Origin: Bacillus sp. Marseille-Q3570
GTDB lineage: Bacteria; Bacillota; Bacilli; Bacillales; Fictibacillaceae
Reading direction: 5' to 3'
DNA length: 64,000 bases
Assembly (NCBI RefSeq): GCF_946151055.1
Contig: NZ_CAMGYZ010000008.1
Location: 1-64,000 of the forward strand
Under the pieces are notes generated by a model. The model did no database searches. It worked only from the letters and a program-made list of their open reading frames with translations, and had not been told where the DNA came from. This document shows, in pieces, positions 42,291 through 51,012 of this stretch. A program made the translations under genes and the position numbers. Position 1 is the first letter of the stretch. Each line of letters starts with the position of its first letter.

Positions 42291-44308
42291 TCGGCAGACG
42301 TATCAGTGATCGATACAGGATAATTGAGGTCATTGGTGATGGCGGGATGGCGGTTGTCTATAAAGCAGAAGATTTGATTCTTGATCGGATCGTTGCAGTG
42401 AAAGTGTTGCGTTCAGAATACTCTACAGATGAGGACTTCATCAGGCGTTTCAGACGTGAAGCCGAGTCAGCAACGAGTCTAAACCACCCGAATGTCGTCA
42501 ATATTCTCGATGTAGGTGAAGAAGAGCAAATCTACTTTATCGTGATGGAGTATGTACAAGGAAAGACATTGAAACAGATCATCCGTGAACAAGGACCGCT
42601 ATCACCAGAGCGTTCAGTCGAAATCATGAAACAGATTTCTTCTGCAATCGCCCATGCCCACGAGCATCATATCGTTCACCGGGATATCAAACCACATAAT
42701 ATTTTAATAGATGAGGATGGAAATGCTAAAGTAACAGATTTCGGTATCGCGTTAGCTGCAACATCTGCTACGATCACGCATACCAATTCTGTACTTGGCA
42801 GTGTACATTATTTTTCGCCTGAACAAGCAAGAGGCGGGATTGCAAATAATAAATCTGATATTTACTCTATGGGCGTCGTACTCTATGAAATGGTGACTGG
42901 CAGACTACCTTTTTCAGGTGAGTCAGCTGTTTCGGTAGCCTTGAAACATCTTCAGGACCAGTTCCCAGAACCGAAGTTCATCAATCCCGATATACCACAG
43001 AGTGTCGAGAATATCATATTGAAAGCCTTGGCCAAAGATCCAAATGAACGATTTGATAATGTTCAGGCAATGGAGGAAGATCTGGATACAGCGCTTGATC
43101 CTGAGCGTCTCAATGAGCCGAAACATTCGATTGATGAAGATGAAGAGGCTACGAAAGTTCTTACGCCGATCGGGAATATGACGGAACAAATGAAAACGGC
43201 TCCAGTCCCGCCTGTTAGTAATACGGAAAAAGAGAAATCTGATCCGAATAAGGGTAAGAAAAAGAAGAAACAGAAGAAAAAGAAGAATTGGATCGCAATC
43301 ATCTTAATGATTTTTCTTCTTTTAGGGATTGCGGGTGTTGCAGCAGTAACCCTGTGGCCTGAAATTTTCCAAACGAAAGAGGTCCCTGTCCCAGACGTCA
43401 TCAATATGCCGTATACAGAGGCTTATGAGAAAATCAAGGATGCGGGACTCAATCCGGAAAAAGAGGAACAGCCCAGCGCTGAGGTGGAAGAGGGGAATGT
43501 CATCCGACAAACCCCTTCTCCAGGATCTGCTGTAAAAGAAAATCAGACAGTAAAACTATATGTGAGTACCGGGCCAAAAAAGTTTGAAGTAGAGAACTAT
43601 GTTGGTCAAGAAGAAGATGATGTTAAGCGGACAAATGTGGAAGACTATTTCAAACGTGTTGATTATCCCTCAAGAAGCAGTGAGGATGTGCCTGCAGGGC
43701 AAATCATTGAACAGTTCCCTGAAGCAGGTGAAATGGTCGTCCCTGGTCAAGAAGTGTTGATATTATATGTCAGTAGCGGACCGCCGCCTTTCGAGCTAGC
43801 TGATCTTACAGGGAAATCGTTAGAAGAAGCCAAAACGTATGCGGATGAAAACGGAATTACCTTAAAAGAGGCTGACGAGCGTGAGTATTCAGAAGACATT
43901 AATGAAGGGAATATCATCCGTACAGATCCGAACGCCGGTGAATCCGTTCGTGCTGGGGATGAGATAACTGTCACAGTTTCAAAAGGTCTACCTGAACCAG
44001 TAACGATCAAAGACATGGTTGAAATCGAATTCGAAGATGATGGCGGTAGTGGGGATGACCCAGGAAATGGTAACGGAGATGACAAAGGAAAAAAGAATGA
44101 ACCGAAACATGTCCGTATCGTAACGAATGACGCGAACGGTGAGAAAACCATTGTCGATAAAGAAATCTCTGAAACAGAACAGTTCGAAATTCCTCTTACT
44201 GTCGAGTATAACGGTGAAGGTAGTTACAAAGTCTATGTAGATGATGAAGAATATTATAGTGACTCTTATACCTATGAAGAAGCGAAAAACTTTCAGAATG
44301 GAGAGTAG
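42287..44308 (+). CDS. prkC: Serine/threonine protein kinase PrkC with PASTA repeats
   Basis: PrkC is a membrane kinase that senses peptidoglycan fragments and promotes spore germination and cell-wall control. The kinase domain covers about residues 10-270: glycine loop GDGGMAVVYKAED, invariant Lys in VAVKVL, HRDIKPHNIL and DFG. A Lys-rich stretch precedes the membrane span at about 335-357. Three PASTA domains follow (about 365-570). The tail contains a Gly/Asp-rich linker and a final beta-rich domain like the terminal Ig-like domain of other PASTA kinases. It has 673 residues. Confidence 0.97.
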   Translation: MIGRRISDRYRIIEVIGDGGMAVVYKAEDLILDRIVAVKVLRSEYSTDEDFIRRFRREAESATSLNHPNVVNILDVGEEEQIYFIVMEYVQGKTLKQIIREQGPLSPERSVEIMKQISSAIAHAHEHHIVHRDIKPHNILIDEDGNAKVTDFGIALAATSATITHTNSVLGSVHYFSPEQARGGIANNKSDIYSMGVVLYEMVTGRLPFSGESAVSVALKHLQDQFPEPKFINPDIPQSVENIILKALAKDPNERFDNVQAMEEDLDTALDPERLNEPKHSIDEDEEATKVLTPIGNMTEQMKTAPVPPVSNTEKEKSDPNKGKKKKKQKKKKNWIAIILMIFLLLGIAGVAAVTLWPEIFQTKEVPVPDVINMPYTEAYEKIKDAGLNPEKEEQPSAEVEEGNVIRQTPSPGSAVKENQTVKLYVSTGPKKFEVENYVGQEEDDVKRTNVEDYFKRVDYPSRSSEDVPAGQIIEQFPEAGEMVVPGQEVLILYVSSGPPPFELADLTGKSLEEAKTYADENGITLKEADEREYSEDINEGNIIRTDPNAGESVRAGDEITVTVSKGLPEPVTIKDMVEIEFEDDGGSGDDPGNGNGDDKGKKNEPKHVRIVTNDANGEKTIVDKEISETEQFEIPLTVEYNGEGSYKVYVDDEEYYSDSYTYEEAKNFQNGE

Positions 44309-44317
44309 ATGGACTGC

Positions 44318-45199
44318 ATGCCAAATGGAACGATCATTAAAGCGTTGAGCGGATATTATTATGTGAAAAGTGAAGAAGAGAATGAAATCTATCAATGTCG
44401 AGGAAGAGGCAACTTCCGTAAGCGAAAATTGACACCGCTTGTGGGAGATGAAGTAGAGTTTCAATCGACCAATCAGACAGACGGTTATGTTTTGGAAATC
44501 TTCGAACGGAAGAATGAACTGGTCAGACCGCCTGTTGCCAATGTAGACCAGGCACTGATCATTTTTTCCGCACGCCGTCCAAGCTTTAAATCGCTCCTTT
44601 TGGATCGATTTTTAGTCCATATTGAAGCTAATGAAATTCTTCCTGTCATCTGCGTCAGTAAACTAGACTTGTTAGAGGATGATACGGAAATCGGAAAAGA
44701 GCTGGCGGTCTACCGTCGGATTGGGTATCATGTACTCGAAACATCCTCCATCGAAGAAAAAGGCCTGGAAGAAGTGAGAGCACTTTTCGATAATAAGGTG
44801 ACAGTCATCGCCGGACAATCAGGTGTTGGAAAGTCCACTTTATTGAATTCGCTCAATCCTGATTTGAATTTAGAAACGAACGATATTTCAGATCATCTCG
44901 GGAGAGGCAAACATACGACAAGGCATGTAGAACTGATTCCATTTGGAAATGGACTTGTAGCAGATACTCCTGGTTTCAGTTCATTGGATTTCATCGATAT
45001 TGAGCCCGAGGATTTATCAATCTATTTTCCAGAAATGCGTGATTTGCGGCCGGAATGTAAGTTCAGAGGTTGTACGCACATGTCAGAACCAAAGTGTGCA
45101 GTAAAAGAAGCATTGAAAAATGACAAAATCGCACGGTTCCGATATGACCATTACGTTCAATTCCTTCAAGAGATCAAAGACCAAAAACGGAGGTACTAG
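44318..45199 (+). CDS. rsgA: Ribosome small subunit-dependent GTPase A
   Basis: RsgA/CpgA aids late maturation of the 30S subunit. The GTPase is circularly permuted: the G4 motif SKLDLL comes first, then P-loop [12 protein letters not shown] and DTPGFSS. An N-terminal OB fold and a C-terminal zinc motif ([14 protein letters not shown]) flank it. I chose the ATG at 44318 ([16 protein letters not shown]), which aligns with B. subtilis. The ATG at 44309 is only a few bases after GGAGAG and would add three residues. It sits between prkC and rpe. Confidence 0.95.
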   Translation: MPNGTIIKALSGYYYVKSEEENEIYQCRGRGNFRKRKLTPLVGDEVEFQSTNQTDGYVLEIFERKNELVRPPVANVDQALIIFSARRPSFKSLLLDRFLVHIEANEILPVICVSKLDLLEDDTEIGKELAVYRRIGYHVLETSSIEEKGLEEVRALFDNKVTVIAGQSGVGKSTLLNSLNPDLNLETNDISDHLGRGKHTTRHVELIPFGNGLVADTPGFSSLDFIDIEPEDLSIYFPEMRDLRPECKFRGCTHMSEPKCAVKEALKNDKIARFRYDHYVQFLQEIKDQKRRY

Positions 45200-45201
45200 T
45201 C

Positions 45202-45849
45202 ATGACTAAAATCGCACCATCGATTCTTTCCGCAGATTTTTCGCGGTTAGGTGAAGAAATAAAAGATGTTGAACGGGGAGGAGCCGACTATATACATGTG
45301 GATGTGATGGATGGGCATTTTGTTCCGAATATCACCATAGGGCCATTGATTGTCGATGCAATCCGGCCGATCACTGATTTACCGTTAGATGTCCATCTGA
45401 TGATTGAAAACCCTGACCAATACATTCCGGAATTCGCTGAAGCTGGTGCAGACATCATATCAGTACATGTGGAAGCTTGTCTGCATCTGCACCGTACTAT
45501 TCATCTGATTAAAGATCATGGGAAAAAAGCGGGGGTGGTGCTTAATCCACACACACCCGTCAGCATGATTGAACACGTCATCGAAGATCTGGATCTTGTT
45601 TTATTGATGACAGTCAACCCGGGATTCGGCGGACAGTCTTTCATTAAACAAGTTTTGCCGAAAATCAAGGAAGTTTCTGATCTATGTGATGCAAAAGGTC
45701 TTGATATTGATATTGAAGTCGATGGTGGGGTCAATCCTGAAACTGCGAAATCATGCAGAGAATACGGTGCGAATGTACTTGTTGCTGGATCTGCCATTTA
45801 TAAGAAAGAGAACAGGAAGGATGCAATCGAGTCGATCCGTGGTGTATAA
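45202..45849 (+). CDS. rpe: Ribulose-phosphate 3-epimerase
   Basis: This TIM-barrel enzyme interconverts ribulose 5-phosphate and xylulose 5-phosphate in the pentose phosphate pathway. Metal and catalytic motifs are [36 protein letters not shown] and [12 protein letters not shown]. It has 215 residues. It follows rsgA by 2 bp. The -10-like TATAAT over its stop codon could serve the downstream thiamine leader. Confidence 0.97.
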   Translation: MTKIAPSILSADFSRLGEEIKDVERGGADYIHVDVMDGHFVPNITIGPLIVDAIRPITDLPLDVHLMIENPDQYIPEFAEAGADIISVHVEACLHLHRTIHLIKDHGKKAGVVLNPHTPVSMIEHVIEDLDLVLLMTVNPGFGGQSFIKQVLPKIKEVSDLCDAKGLDIDIEVDGGVNPETAKSCREYGANVLVAGSAIYKKENRKDAIESIRGV

Positions 45850-46192
45850 TAAGTAATTAGTACAGTAAAAGAATATAGATTGTAAAGAGACCACTAGGGG
45901 AATCTCCTTAAGAGATTGAGAGTGGAGTGCATGCTCCTGACCCTGAGAACCTGAACAGGCTAAAACCTGCGGAGGGAAGTCGGCTTTCACTAGAAGAGTG
46001 TGAAATGAAGGCAGCTGTATCTCCGTACAGTTGCTTTTTTTATACTTAGGCTTTGTTAGTTTATATTGCTGATTTCTAAGAAATTCACTTCCTTTCTGCG
46101 GAGGAACCTGCCTCCTTGGCTTTTCCAGGGTTTCTTATGTTCAGGCAAGGATTCTTTTACGTGCAACGTACAACAAGGGGAGATGAAAGTCT
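45850..46192. other. Intergenic region rpe-thiT with TPP riboswitch
   Basis: Apart from the riboswitch (45888-45985) and its terminator (46011-46041), the remaining 150 bases hold no gene or motif that I recognise, except the thiT ribosome site AAGGGGAG at about 46174-46182. Confidence 0.7.
45888..46041 (+). promoter_or_regulatory. TPP riboswitch with terminator, controlling thiT
   Basis: The aptamer has the conserved elements in order: CTAGGGG (45894-45900), GACCCTGAGAACCTGAACAGG (starting about 45939, here cut to its core), and GCGGAGGGAAG (45969-45979). The expression platform is a terminator with GCAGCTGTA (46011-46019) against TACAGTTGC (46025-46033) and a long T-run. Thiamine diphosphate should switch off thiT and, by readthrough, thiN. 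A TATAAT at 45845-45850 may be its -10. Confidence 0.93.
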
Positions 46193-46738
46193 ATGAATAA
46201 ACGTATGTTGATGATCGCTGAAATCGCAATCATGTCAGCTCTTGGTGTCATTTTAGGATTCATAAAATTAGGTGGACCTTGGGCGTTTGGTGGCTCTGTT
46301 TCGCTTGAAATGGTGCCGATTTTCCTCATGGCATTCCGTAGAGGATTAGCTGGCGGTGTTCTTACAGGGCTGATGATAGGGATTTTACAATTGATCATCA
46401 ATCCATTTATCGTCCATCCAGTCCAACTTGTGTTGGATTATCCTTTAGCCTTTCTACTGGTTGGTTTAGCGGGTATAGTCACGCCAAATTCAAGAGATTC
46501 TTATAGGAAGAGAATATGGCTGATTATCTTAGGAACGTTTATTGGAAGCTTGTTCCGTCTAATCAGTCATGTCATTTCAGGTGTGATATTTTTTGCAAGC
46601 GCTGCTCCGGAAGGGACTCCGGTTTGGATATATTCAATTACGTATAACAGTACCTATATCATTCCGACATTCATTCTGACGGTAATCCTGTTAGTTCTAT
46701 TATCAAAAACAGCTCCCAAACTGGTTCATGGAGAGTGA
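46193..46738 (+). CDS. thiT: Thiamine ECF transporter substrate-binding protein ThiT
   Basis: ThiT (YuaJ) is the S component that binds thiamine in the membrane and works with the shared EcfAAT energy module. Six hydrophobic segments span the 181 residues. The family stretch GGPWAFGGSVSLEMVPIFLMA is present. It is directly downstream of a TPP riboswitch, which fits its role. It overlaps thiN by 4 bp (GTGA). In B. subtilis thiT lies elsewhere, so its place between rpe and thiN is a local difference. Confidence 0.94.
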   Translation: MNKRMLMIAEIAIMSALGVILGFIKLGGPWAFGGSVSLEMVPIFLMAFRRGLAGGVLTGLMIGILQLIINPFIVHPVQLVLDYPLAFLLVGLAGIVTPNSRDSYRKRIWLIILGTFIGSLFRLISHVISGVIFFASAAPEGTPVWIYSITYNSTYIIPTFILTVILLVLLSKTAPKLVHGE

Positions 46739-47421
46739 CATTATTGCAAACAATTTGTATCGTTTCTGGAGGTCCTGAACATTTGCTTCCCCAGGAGATG
46801 GAAAGTGATAATGCCTTGTATATTGGCGTTGATGAAGGGGTTCTATATCTTCAAAAAAGAAATATAATACCACAAGCCGCCTTTGGTGACTTTGATTCGA
46901 TAACGAGTGAAGAGGTTACTAAGCTTCAAGACATGAAAATGGAAATCTTTACGTTTGATCGAGAAAAAGATATGACGGATCTTGAACTTGCGTTAAGATG
47001 GTCGCTTAAACAAAATCCCGAAAAAATCATTTTATATGGTGCCACAGGTGGCCGGCTGGATCATGAGCTGATCAATATTCAAATGTTGAAAGCAGGCCTT
47101 GATTCCAAAATACCTATAGAAATTGTTGATCGTGATAATATCATCCTCATGAAGGACCCTGGGACATACACGATTGATACTATTCATGAATTTCCGTACG
47201 TCTCCTTCTTACCATTTTCACCAATCGTGACAGGGGTGACATTGTCTGGTTTCCGTTACCCGTTGGATCATGCAACAGTAAAGTGGGGCTCGACCCTCTG
47301 TATTTCAAATGAGCTTGTAACAAAAAAAGGTACTTATTCGTTTGATAGCGGCATAATTATGGTGATAAGAAGCAAAGATCGAGATGGAAATTTAAAAACT
47401 CCGGGTACTATTTCTAAGTAG
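46735..47421 (+). CDS. thiN: Thiamine pyrophosphokinase
   Basis: The enzyme makes thiamine diphosphate directly from thiamine and ATP. The catalytic motif GDFDSITSEEV is near residue 52, with YGATGGRLDHELINIQML further on. It has 228 residues with a GTG start in the thiT stop. Being behind the riboswitch with thiT, it completes a small thiamine uptake-and-activation operon. It precedes spoVM as in B. subtilis. Confidence 0.95.
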   Translation: MTLLQTICIVSGGPEHLLPQEMESDNALYIGVDEGVLYLQKRNIIPQAAFGDFDSITSEEVTKLQDMKMEIFTFDREKDMTDLELALRWSLKQNPEKIILYGATGGRLDHELINIQMLKAGLDSKIPIEIVDRDNIILMKDPGTYTIDTIHEFPYVSFLPFSPIVTGVTLSGFRYPLDHATVKWGSTLCISNELVTKKGTYSFDSGIIMVIRSKDRDGNLKTPGTISK

Positions 47422-47497
47422 ACGAATATACTTAAATAGAATGTTAATTTTCCGAAAGAGGGATCTTCCGGAAACTAACGTTGGAGGAGGCGGAATC

Positions 47498-47578
47498 ATG
47501 AAATTTTATACCATCAAACTGCCAAAGTTTTTGGGTGGATTCGTGAGGGCGATCTTAGGGTCATTTAAAAAAGGGTAG
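47498..47578 (+). CDS. spoVM: Stage V sporulation protein SpoVM
   Basis: This 26-residue amphipathic helix binds the convex forespore membrane and anchors SpoIVA to start coat assembly. The sequence begins MKFYTIKLPKFLGG and ends SFKKG, with Pro9 in the position known to matter for curvature sensing. A strong GGAGGAGGCGG site precedes the ATG. It lies between thiN and rpmB as in B. subtilis, and a terminator follows immediately. It is often missed because of its length. Confidence 0.97.
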   Translation: MKFYTIKLPKFLGGFVRAILGSFKKG

Positions 47579-47579
47579 C

Positions 47580-47612
47580 AAAAAAGCACCAAACCAGGTG
47601 CTTTTTTGTTTT
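47580..47612 (+). terminator. Intrinsic terminator after spoVM
   Basis: AAAAAAGCACC (47580-47590) pairs perfectly with GGTGCTTTTTT (47597-47607), a strong stem with its own T-run. Confidence 0.92.
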
Positions 47613-47644
47613 AGCTGTTTTTGCAAACTTTGTTCCTCTTGCAC

Positions 47645-47672
47645 TTAAAGAAAGTAAAAAATACTTTCTTCA
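47645..47672. repeat. Possible remnant of the dispersed hairpin element
   Basis: TTAAAGAAAGTA is followed at once by its mirror, ATACTTTCTTC. TTTAAAGAAAGTA is the left end of element copy D and also resembles the outer inverted ends of other copies. The middle of the element is absent. Confidence 0.4.
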
Positions 47673-47698
47673 ATAAAAAGTAAAATAGTCTAAAAATA

Positions 47699-47742
47699 AA
47701 AAAAGACTGGCTCATATTAAAAAATGAACCAGTCCTTTTTGT
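47699..47742. terminator. Terminator of rpmB (minus strand)
   Basis: AAAAAGACTGGCTCAT and ATGAACCAGTCCTTTTT pair with wobble positions around an AT-rich loop. Both sides end in A or T runs, so it can work for rpmB and for plus-strand readthrough from spoVM. Confidence 0.8.
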
Positions 47743-47753
47743 GTTTTTAAAAA

Positions 47754-47942
47754 TTAAACGCGTTCTACTTTACCTGATTTCAAGGCACGAGCAGATACGT
47801 ATACACGTTTCGGTTTACCGTCAACAAGAATACGAACCTTTTGAACGTTCGCTCCCCATTTCCGTTTAGTAGTGTTCAACGCGTGAGAACGCTTGTTTCC
47901 AAAGCTTGTTTTCTTACCAGTAACAACACATTTTCTAGCCAT
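47754..47942 (-). CDS. rpmB: 50S ribosomal protein L28
   Basis: The 62-residue protein begins [16 protein letters not shown] and ends [13 protein letters not shown], a close match to Bacillus L28. It has the usual single cysteine form rather than the four-cysteine zinc form. It is on the minus strand, convergent with spoVM and divergent from yloU, exactly as in B. subtilis. Its ribosome site, read on the minus strand, is AAAGGAGG. Confidence 0.97.
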   Translation of the reverse strand: MARKCVVTGKKTSFGNKRSHALNTTKRKWGANVQKVRILVDGKPKRVYVSARALKSGKVERV

Positions 47943-48020
47943 GATTGGTACCTCCTTTGTTACAAATAAAAATTGTAATCACAATTACATTCAATATTCT
48001 TCTTTTTACGAAAACACTAC

Positions 48021-48052
48021 ATTATAGTAGCATGAGATGTGTAAGAATGCAA
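48021..48052 (-). promoter_or_regulatory. Possible rpmB promoter
   Basis: On the minus strand TTGCAT (48047-48052) precedes a -10 region reading TACTATAAT, ending at 48021. The exact -10 register is uncertain. Confidence 0.4.
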
Positions 48053-48109
48053 GAATGTTTATCAAGTTTATTTACTTGACACGATAAATAGTGCTTCTAT
48101 GATATTTTC

Positions 48110-48138
48110 TTTCAAATTGTAAGATATTATAGTAAAAT
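48110..48138 (+). promoter_or_regulatory. Sigma-A promoter of yloU-fakA
   Basis: TTTCAA (48110-48115) and TAAAAT (48133-48138) lie 17 bases apart, 42 bp before yloU. A TTGACA at 48076 has no good -10 partner. Confidence 0.5.
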
Positions 48139-48180
48139 GACACTAGCCATAGGTCATTATAATCCAAGGGAGGATTCTGC

Positions 48181-48543
48181 ATGTCTATAGAAATGAAAAC
48201 AAATTACGGAGAAATTGATATTTCTAATGATGTTATTGCAACAATTGCAGGTGGAGCTGCGATTGATTGTTATGGTATTATCGGAATGGCCTCGCAAAAA
48301 CAAATTAAAGATGGCATTACTGAACTTCTAGGCAGAGACAATTTCAGTAGAGGAATTGTCGTGCGACAAGAAGAGGATGAAGTACACATAGACATGTATA
48401 TCATCGTCAGCTATGGAACGAAAATTTCTGAAGTAGCTCACAATGTTCAAACAAAAGTGAAGTACACGCTTGATCAAATGCTCGGACTATCTGTTGATTC
48501 CGTCAACATTTTTGTTCAAGGCGTGAGGGTGACGAACCCGTAA
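48181..48543 (+). CDS. yloU: Asp23/Gls24 family envelope stress protein YloU
   Basis: This 120-residue protein is of the alkaline shock protein 23 family. The pattern ISNDVIATIAGGAAIDCYGIIGMA at the start and VDSVNIFVQGVRV at the end is typical. The family is membrane-associated in Firmicutes and linked to cell-envelope stress; no activity is known. It is 16 bp before fakA/yloV, its constant partner. Confidence 0.94.
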   Translation: MSIEMKTNYGEIDISNDVIATIAGGAAIDCYGIIGMASQKQIKDGITELLGRDNFSRGIVVRQEEDEVHIDMYIIVSYGTKISEVAHNVQTKVKYTLDQMLGLSVDSVNIFVQGVRVTNP

Positions 48544-48559
48544 CGAGGAGGAAGGATTC

Positions 48560-50239
48560 GTGACAGTTAAGAAGGTAGGCGGGAAAAAGCTTTCCCAAAT
48601 GTTCATTTTCGGAGCGGATAACCTGAACAAAAACGTAAAAATGGTAGACGCTCTTAATGTTTTTCCTGTACCGGATGGTGATACTGGGACGAACATGAAT
48701 TTAACGATCACTTCTGGTGTGAAAGAAGTAAGAAATTTATCAACTGATGACGCCAGTAAAGTAGCAACATCATTTTCGAAAGGGCTCCTAATGGGTGCCC
48801 GTGGCAACTCTGGTGTCATTTTATCCCAGCTTTTCAGAGGTTTTTCGAAAGCGATAGAAGGTTACAGGGAGATTGATACGAAATTATTTGCTGAAGCGTT
48901 TGAAGCTGGTGTCGAAACTGCATATAAAGCAGTCATGAAACCAGTTGAAGGTACGATCCTGACCGTTGCTAAGGATTCGGCCAAAAAAGCAGCGAAGGCT
49001 GCTCGTAAATCAGACGATATGGTAGACGTCATGAAGCAGACATTGAAAGAGGCGAAGGAATCCTTAGATCGTACACCGGACTTATTGCCCGTTTTAAAAG
49101 AAGTCGGTGTAGTCGATTCAGGCGGTCAAGGACTCGTTACCATTTATGAAGGATTTCTGGCTGTACTTGAAGGAAAAGAGCTTCCGGAAGTCAGCGTATC
49201 AGGTCCATCCATGGATGAGCTTGTGAATGCAGAACACCATAAGGCACAAAGCCATATGAAAACAGAAGATATCCATTATGGATATTGCACCGAGTTCATG
49301 GTGAAATTCAAATCCGAAAAAACGGAAAAGAATCCATTTTCTGAAGAAGGATTCAGAAATCAACTCAGTGAGCATGGTGATTCTTTGCTCGTCGTTTCTG
49401 ATGAAGATCTCGTCAAGGTCCATATACATACGGAAAAGCCGGGAGATATGCTGACTCTCGCTCAAACGTATGGTGACTTGATTAATATAAAAATTGAGAA
49501 CATGCGGGAACAGCACACGGCTATTTTAGATGATGAAAATAAGCCCGAACCAGAAACCAATGTACCGGAACAACCAGCGAAAAAGGAATTCGGGATCATT
49601 ACTGTTTCAATGGGTTCAGGGATTGAAGAGTTGTTCAAAAGTTTAGGTGCGACTGTCGTGATTGCCGGAGGGCAGACGATGAATCCGAGTACGGAAGACA
49701 TTGTCAAAGCCATTCAAGAAGCGAACGCTGAAAAGTTGCTCATCCTTCCGAACAATGGAAACATTGTGATGGCTGCGGAACAAGCAGCTACAGTAGTTGA
49801 TGAAGACGTAGCAGTGGTGAAAACGAAAACGGTTCCACAAGGGATTTCTGCACTTCTCGCTTTCAATCCCAGCGCTTCTTTAAATGATAACCAATCAGCG
49901 ATGACAGAAGCAGTCAAGCATGTCAAATCTGGACAAATCACTTTTGCGGTACGTGACACAAGCATTGATGGTATTGATATCAAAAAAGACGATTTCATGG
50001 GAATCTTCGATGGGAAGATTGTAACGTCGAAAAGGACTCAAAAAGAGGCGGCCGAGGCGTTGTTATCTGAAATGGTGAGTGAAGAAGATGAAATCATCAC
50101 TCTCATTTACGGTGAAGATGCTGATGAAAACGAAGCGTCCGCACTTGGTGATTGGATAGAGGATCGATTTCCAGATGCGGAAGTTGAAATTCATCCGGGT
50201 AACCAACCAATTTACTCGTATATCATTTCTGTAGAATAA
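48560..50239 (+). CDS. fakA: Fatty acid kinase subunit FakA (YloV; DhaL-like)
   Basis: FakA is the ATP-binding subunit that phosphorylates fatty acids held by FakB, feeding PlsX/PlsY phospholipid synthesis. The N-terminal DhaL-type domain (about residues 8-205) has the Mg-ATP motif VFPVPDGDTGTNMN and MGARGNSGVILSQ. The C-terminal part is the FakB-binding region. It has 559 residues and begins with GTG after GAGGAGGAAGG. It lies near plsX and fab genes. The activity is assigned from the Staphylococcus homologue. Confidence 0.92.
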   Translation: MTVKKVGGKKLSQMFIFGADNLNKNVKMVDALNVFPVPDGDTGTNMNLTITSGVKEVRNLSTDDASKVATSFSKGLLMGARGNSGVILSQLFRGFSKAIEGYREIDTKLFAEAFEAGVETAYKAVMKPVEGTILTVAKDSAKKAAKAARKSDDMVDVMKQTLKEAKESLDRTPDLLPVLKEVGVVDSGGQGLVTIYEGFLAVLEGKELPEVSVSGPSMDELVNAEHHKAQSHMKTEDIHYGYCTEFMVKFKSEKTEKNPFSEEGFRNQLSEHGDSLLVVSDEDLVKVHIHTEKPGDMLTLAQTYGDLINIKIENMREQHTAILDDENKPEPETNVPEQPAKKEFGIITVSMGSGIEELFKSLGATVVIAGGQTMNPSTEDIVKAIQEANAEKLLILPNNGNIVMAAEQAATVVDEDVAVVKTKTVPQGISALLAFNPSASLNDNQSAMTEAVKHVKSGQITFAVRDTSIDGIDIKKDDFMGIFDGKIVTSKRTQKEAAEALLSEMVSEEDEIITLIYGEDADENEASALGDWIEDRFPDAEVEIHPGNQPIYSYIISVE

Positions 50240-50246
50240 ACGCTTT

Positions 50247-50299
50247 GAATATTCCTACCATGATCAGACGCATTCCTGACAGGGTAGGAATATTCTTTA
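50247..50299 (+). terminator. Hairpin between fakA and sdaAB
   Basis: GAATATTCCTACC (50247-50259) pairs perfectly over 13 bp with GGTAGGAATATTC (50283-50295). The tail TTTATCTCT is only mildly T-rich. It probably ends the yloU-fakA transcript. Confidence 0.7.
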
Positions 50300-50329
50300 T
50301 CTCTATATGCATAGATGGAGGAATTACAA

Positions 50330-50992
50330 ATGAAATATAAAAGCGTTTTCGATATCATCGGACCGATCATGATCGGTCCATCCAGTTCACATACAGCAGG
50401 TGCAGCAAGAATCGGGCGGGTAGCTAGATCCTTGTTTGGCCGTAAACCTGAATGGGCACACATTTCCTTCTACGGATCCTTCGCGAAAACGTACCGTGGT
50501 CATGGAACGGATGTAGCGATTGTCGGTGGGATCCTCGATTTTGATACGTTTGATCAACGAATAAGTGAATCATTGAAAATCGCCAAACAAGAACAAATTA
50601 AAATAAAGATGACAGAAGAAGAAGCGTTGACTGATCATCCGAATACTGCCCGGATCCGTCTTGGAGATAAAGATGGAGATATGGAAGTGGTCGGGATTTC
50701 GATCGGCGGCGGAAAAATCGAGATTATTGAGTTGAACGGATTTGAGTTGCGGTTATCTGGAAACCATCCTGCGCTGCTTGTCGTACACAATGATCATTAC
50801 GGTGCAATTGCTGGCGTAGCCAATCTATTAGCCAAACACCAGATCAATATCGGTCATATGGAAGTTGGAAGGAAAGAGATCGGAAGTGAAGCTTTGATGA
50901 CGATTGAAGTGGATCAAAACCTTGAAGATGACGTTTTAGCAGATATCGAAAAACTTCCCCACATTATAAAAGCGACACGGATTCATGATTAA
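50330..50992 (+). CDS. sdaAB: L-serine dehydratase, iron-sulfur-dependent, beta subunit
   Basis: The beta chain pairs with SdaAA to deaminate serine to pyruvate. The start motif SVFDIIGPIMIGPSSSHTAGA is diagnostic, and the C-terminal ACT-like domain follows (HNDHYGAIAGVANLLAKHQI). I chose the ATG at 50330 (220 residues) behind GATGGAGG. It is 20 bp before sdaAA. Confidence 0.96.
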   Translation: MKYKSVFDIIGPIMIGPSSSHTAGAARIGRVARSLFGRKPEWAHISFYGSFAKTYRGHGTDVAIVGGILDFDTFDQRISESLKIAKQEQIKIKMTEEEALTDHPNTARIRLGDKDGDMEVVGISIGGGKIEIIELNGFELRLSGNHPALLVVHNDHYGAIAGVANLLAKHQINIGHMEVGRKEIGSEALMTIEVDQNLEDDVLADIEKLPHIIKATRIHD

Positions 50993-51012
50993 ACAGAAGG
51001 GCGGTATGAGTG

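Noticed and set aside
43988-44464. 158-codon minus-strand open frame across prkC and rsgA
   Set aside because: It is the complement of the acidic PrkC tail and the RsgA start; the composition is Phe/Ile-rich as expected of such a shadow.
48076-48105. TTGACA promoter upstream of yloU
   Set aside because: The -35 is perfect, but no acceptable -10 lies at 16-18 bases; the TTTCAA-17-TAAAAT pair further down fits better.
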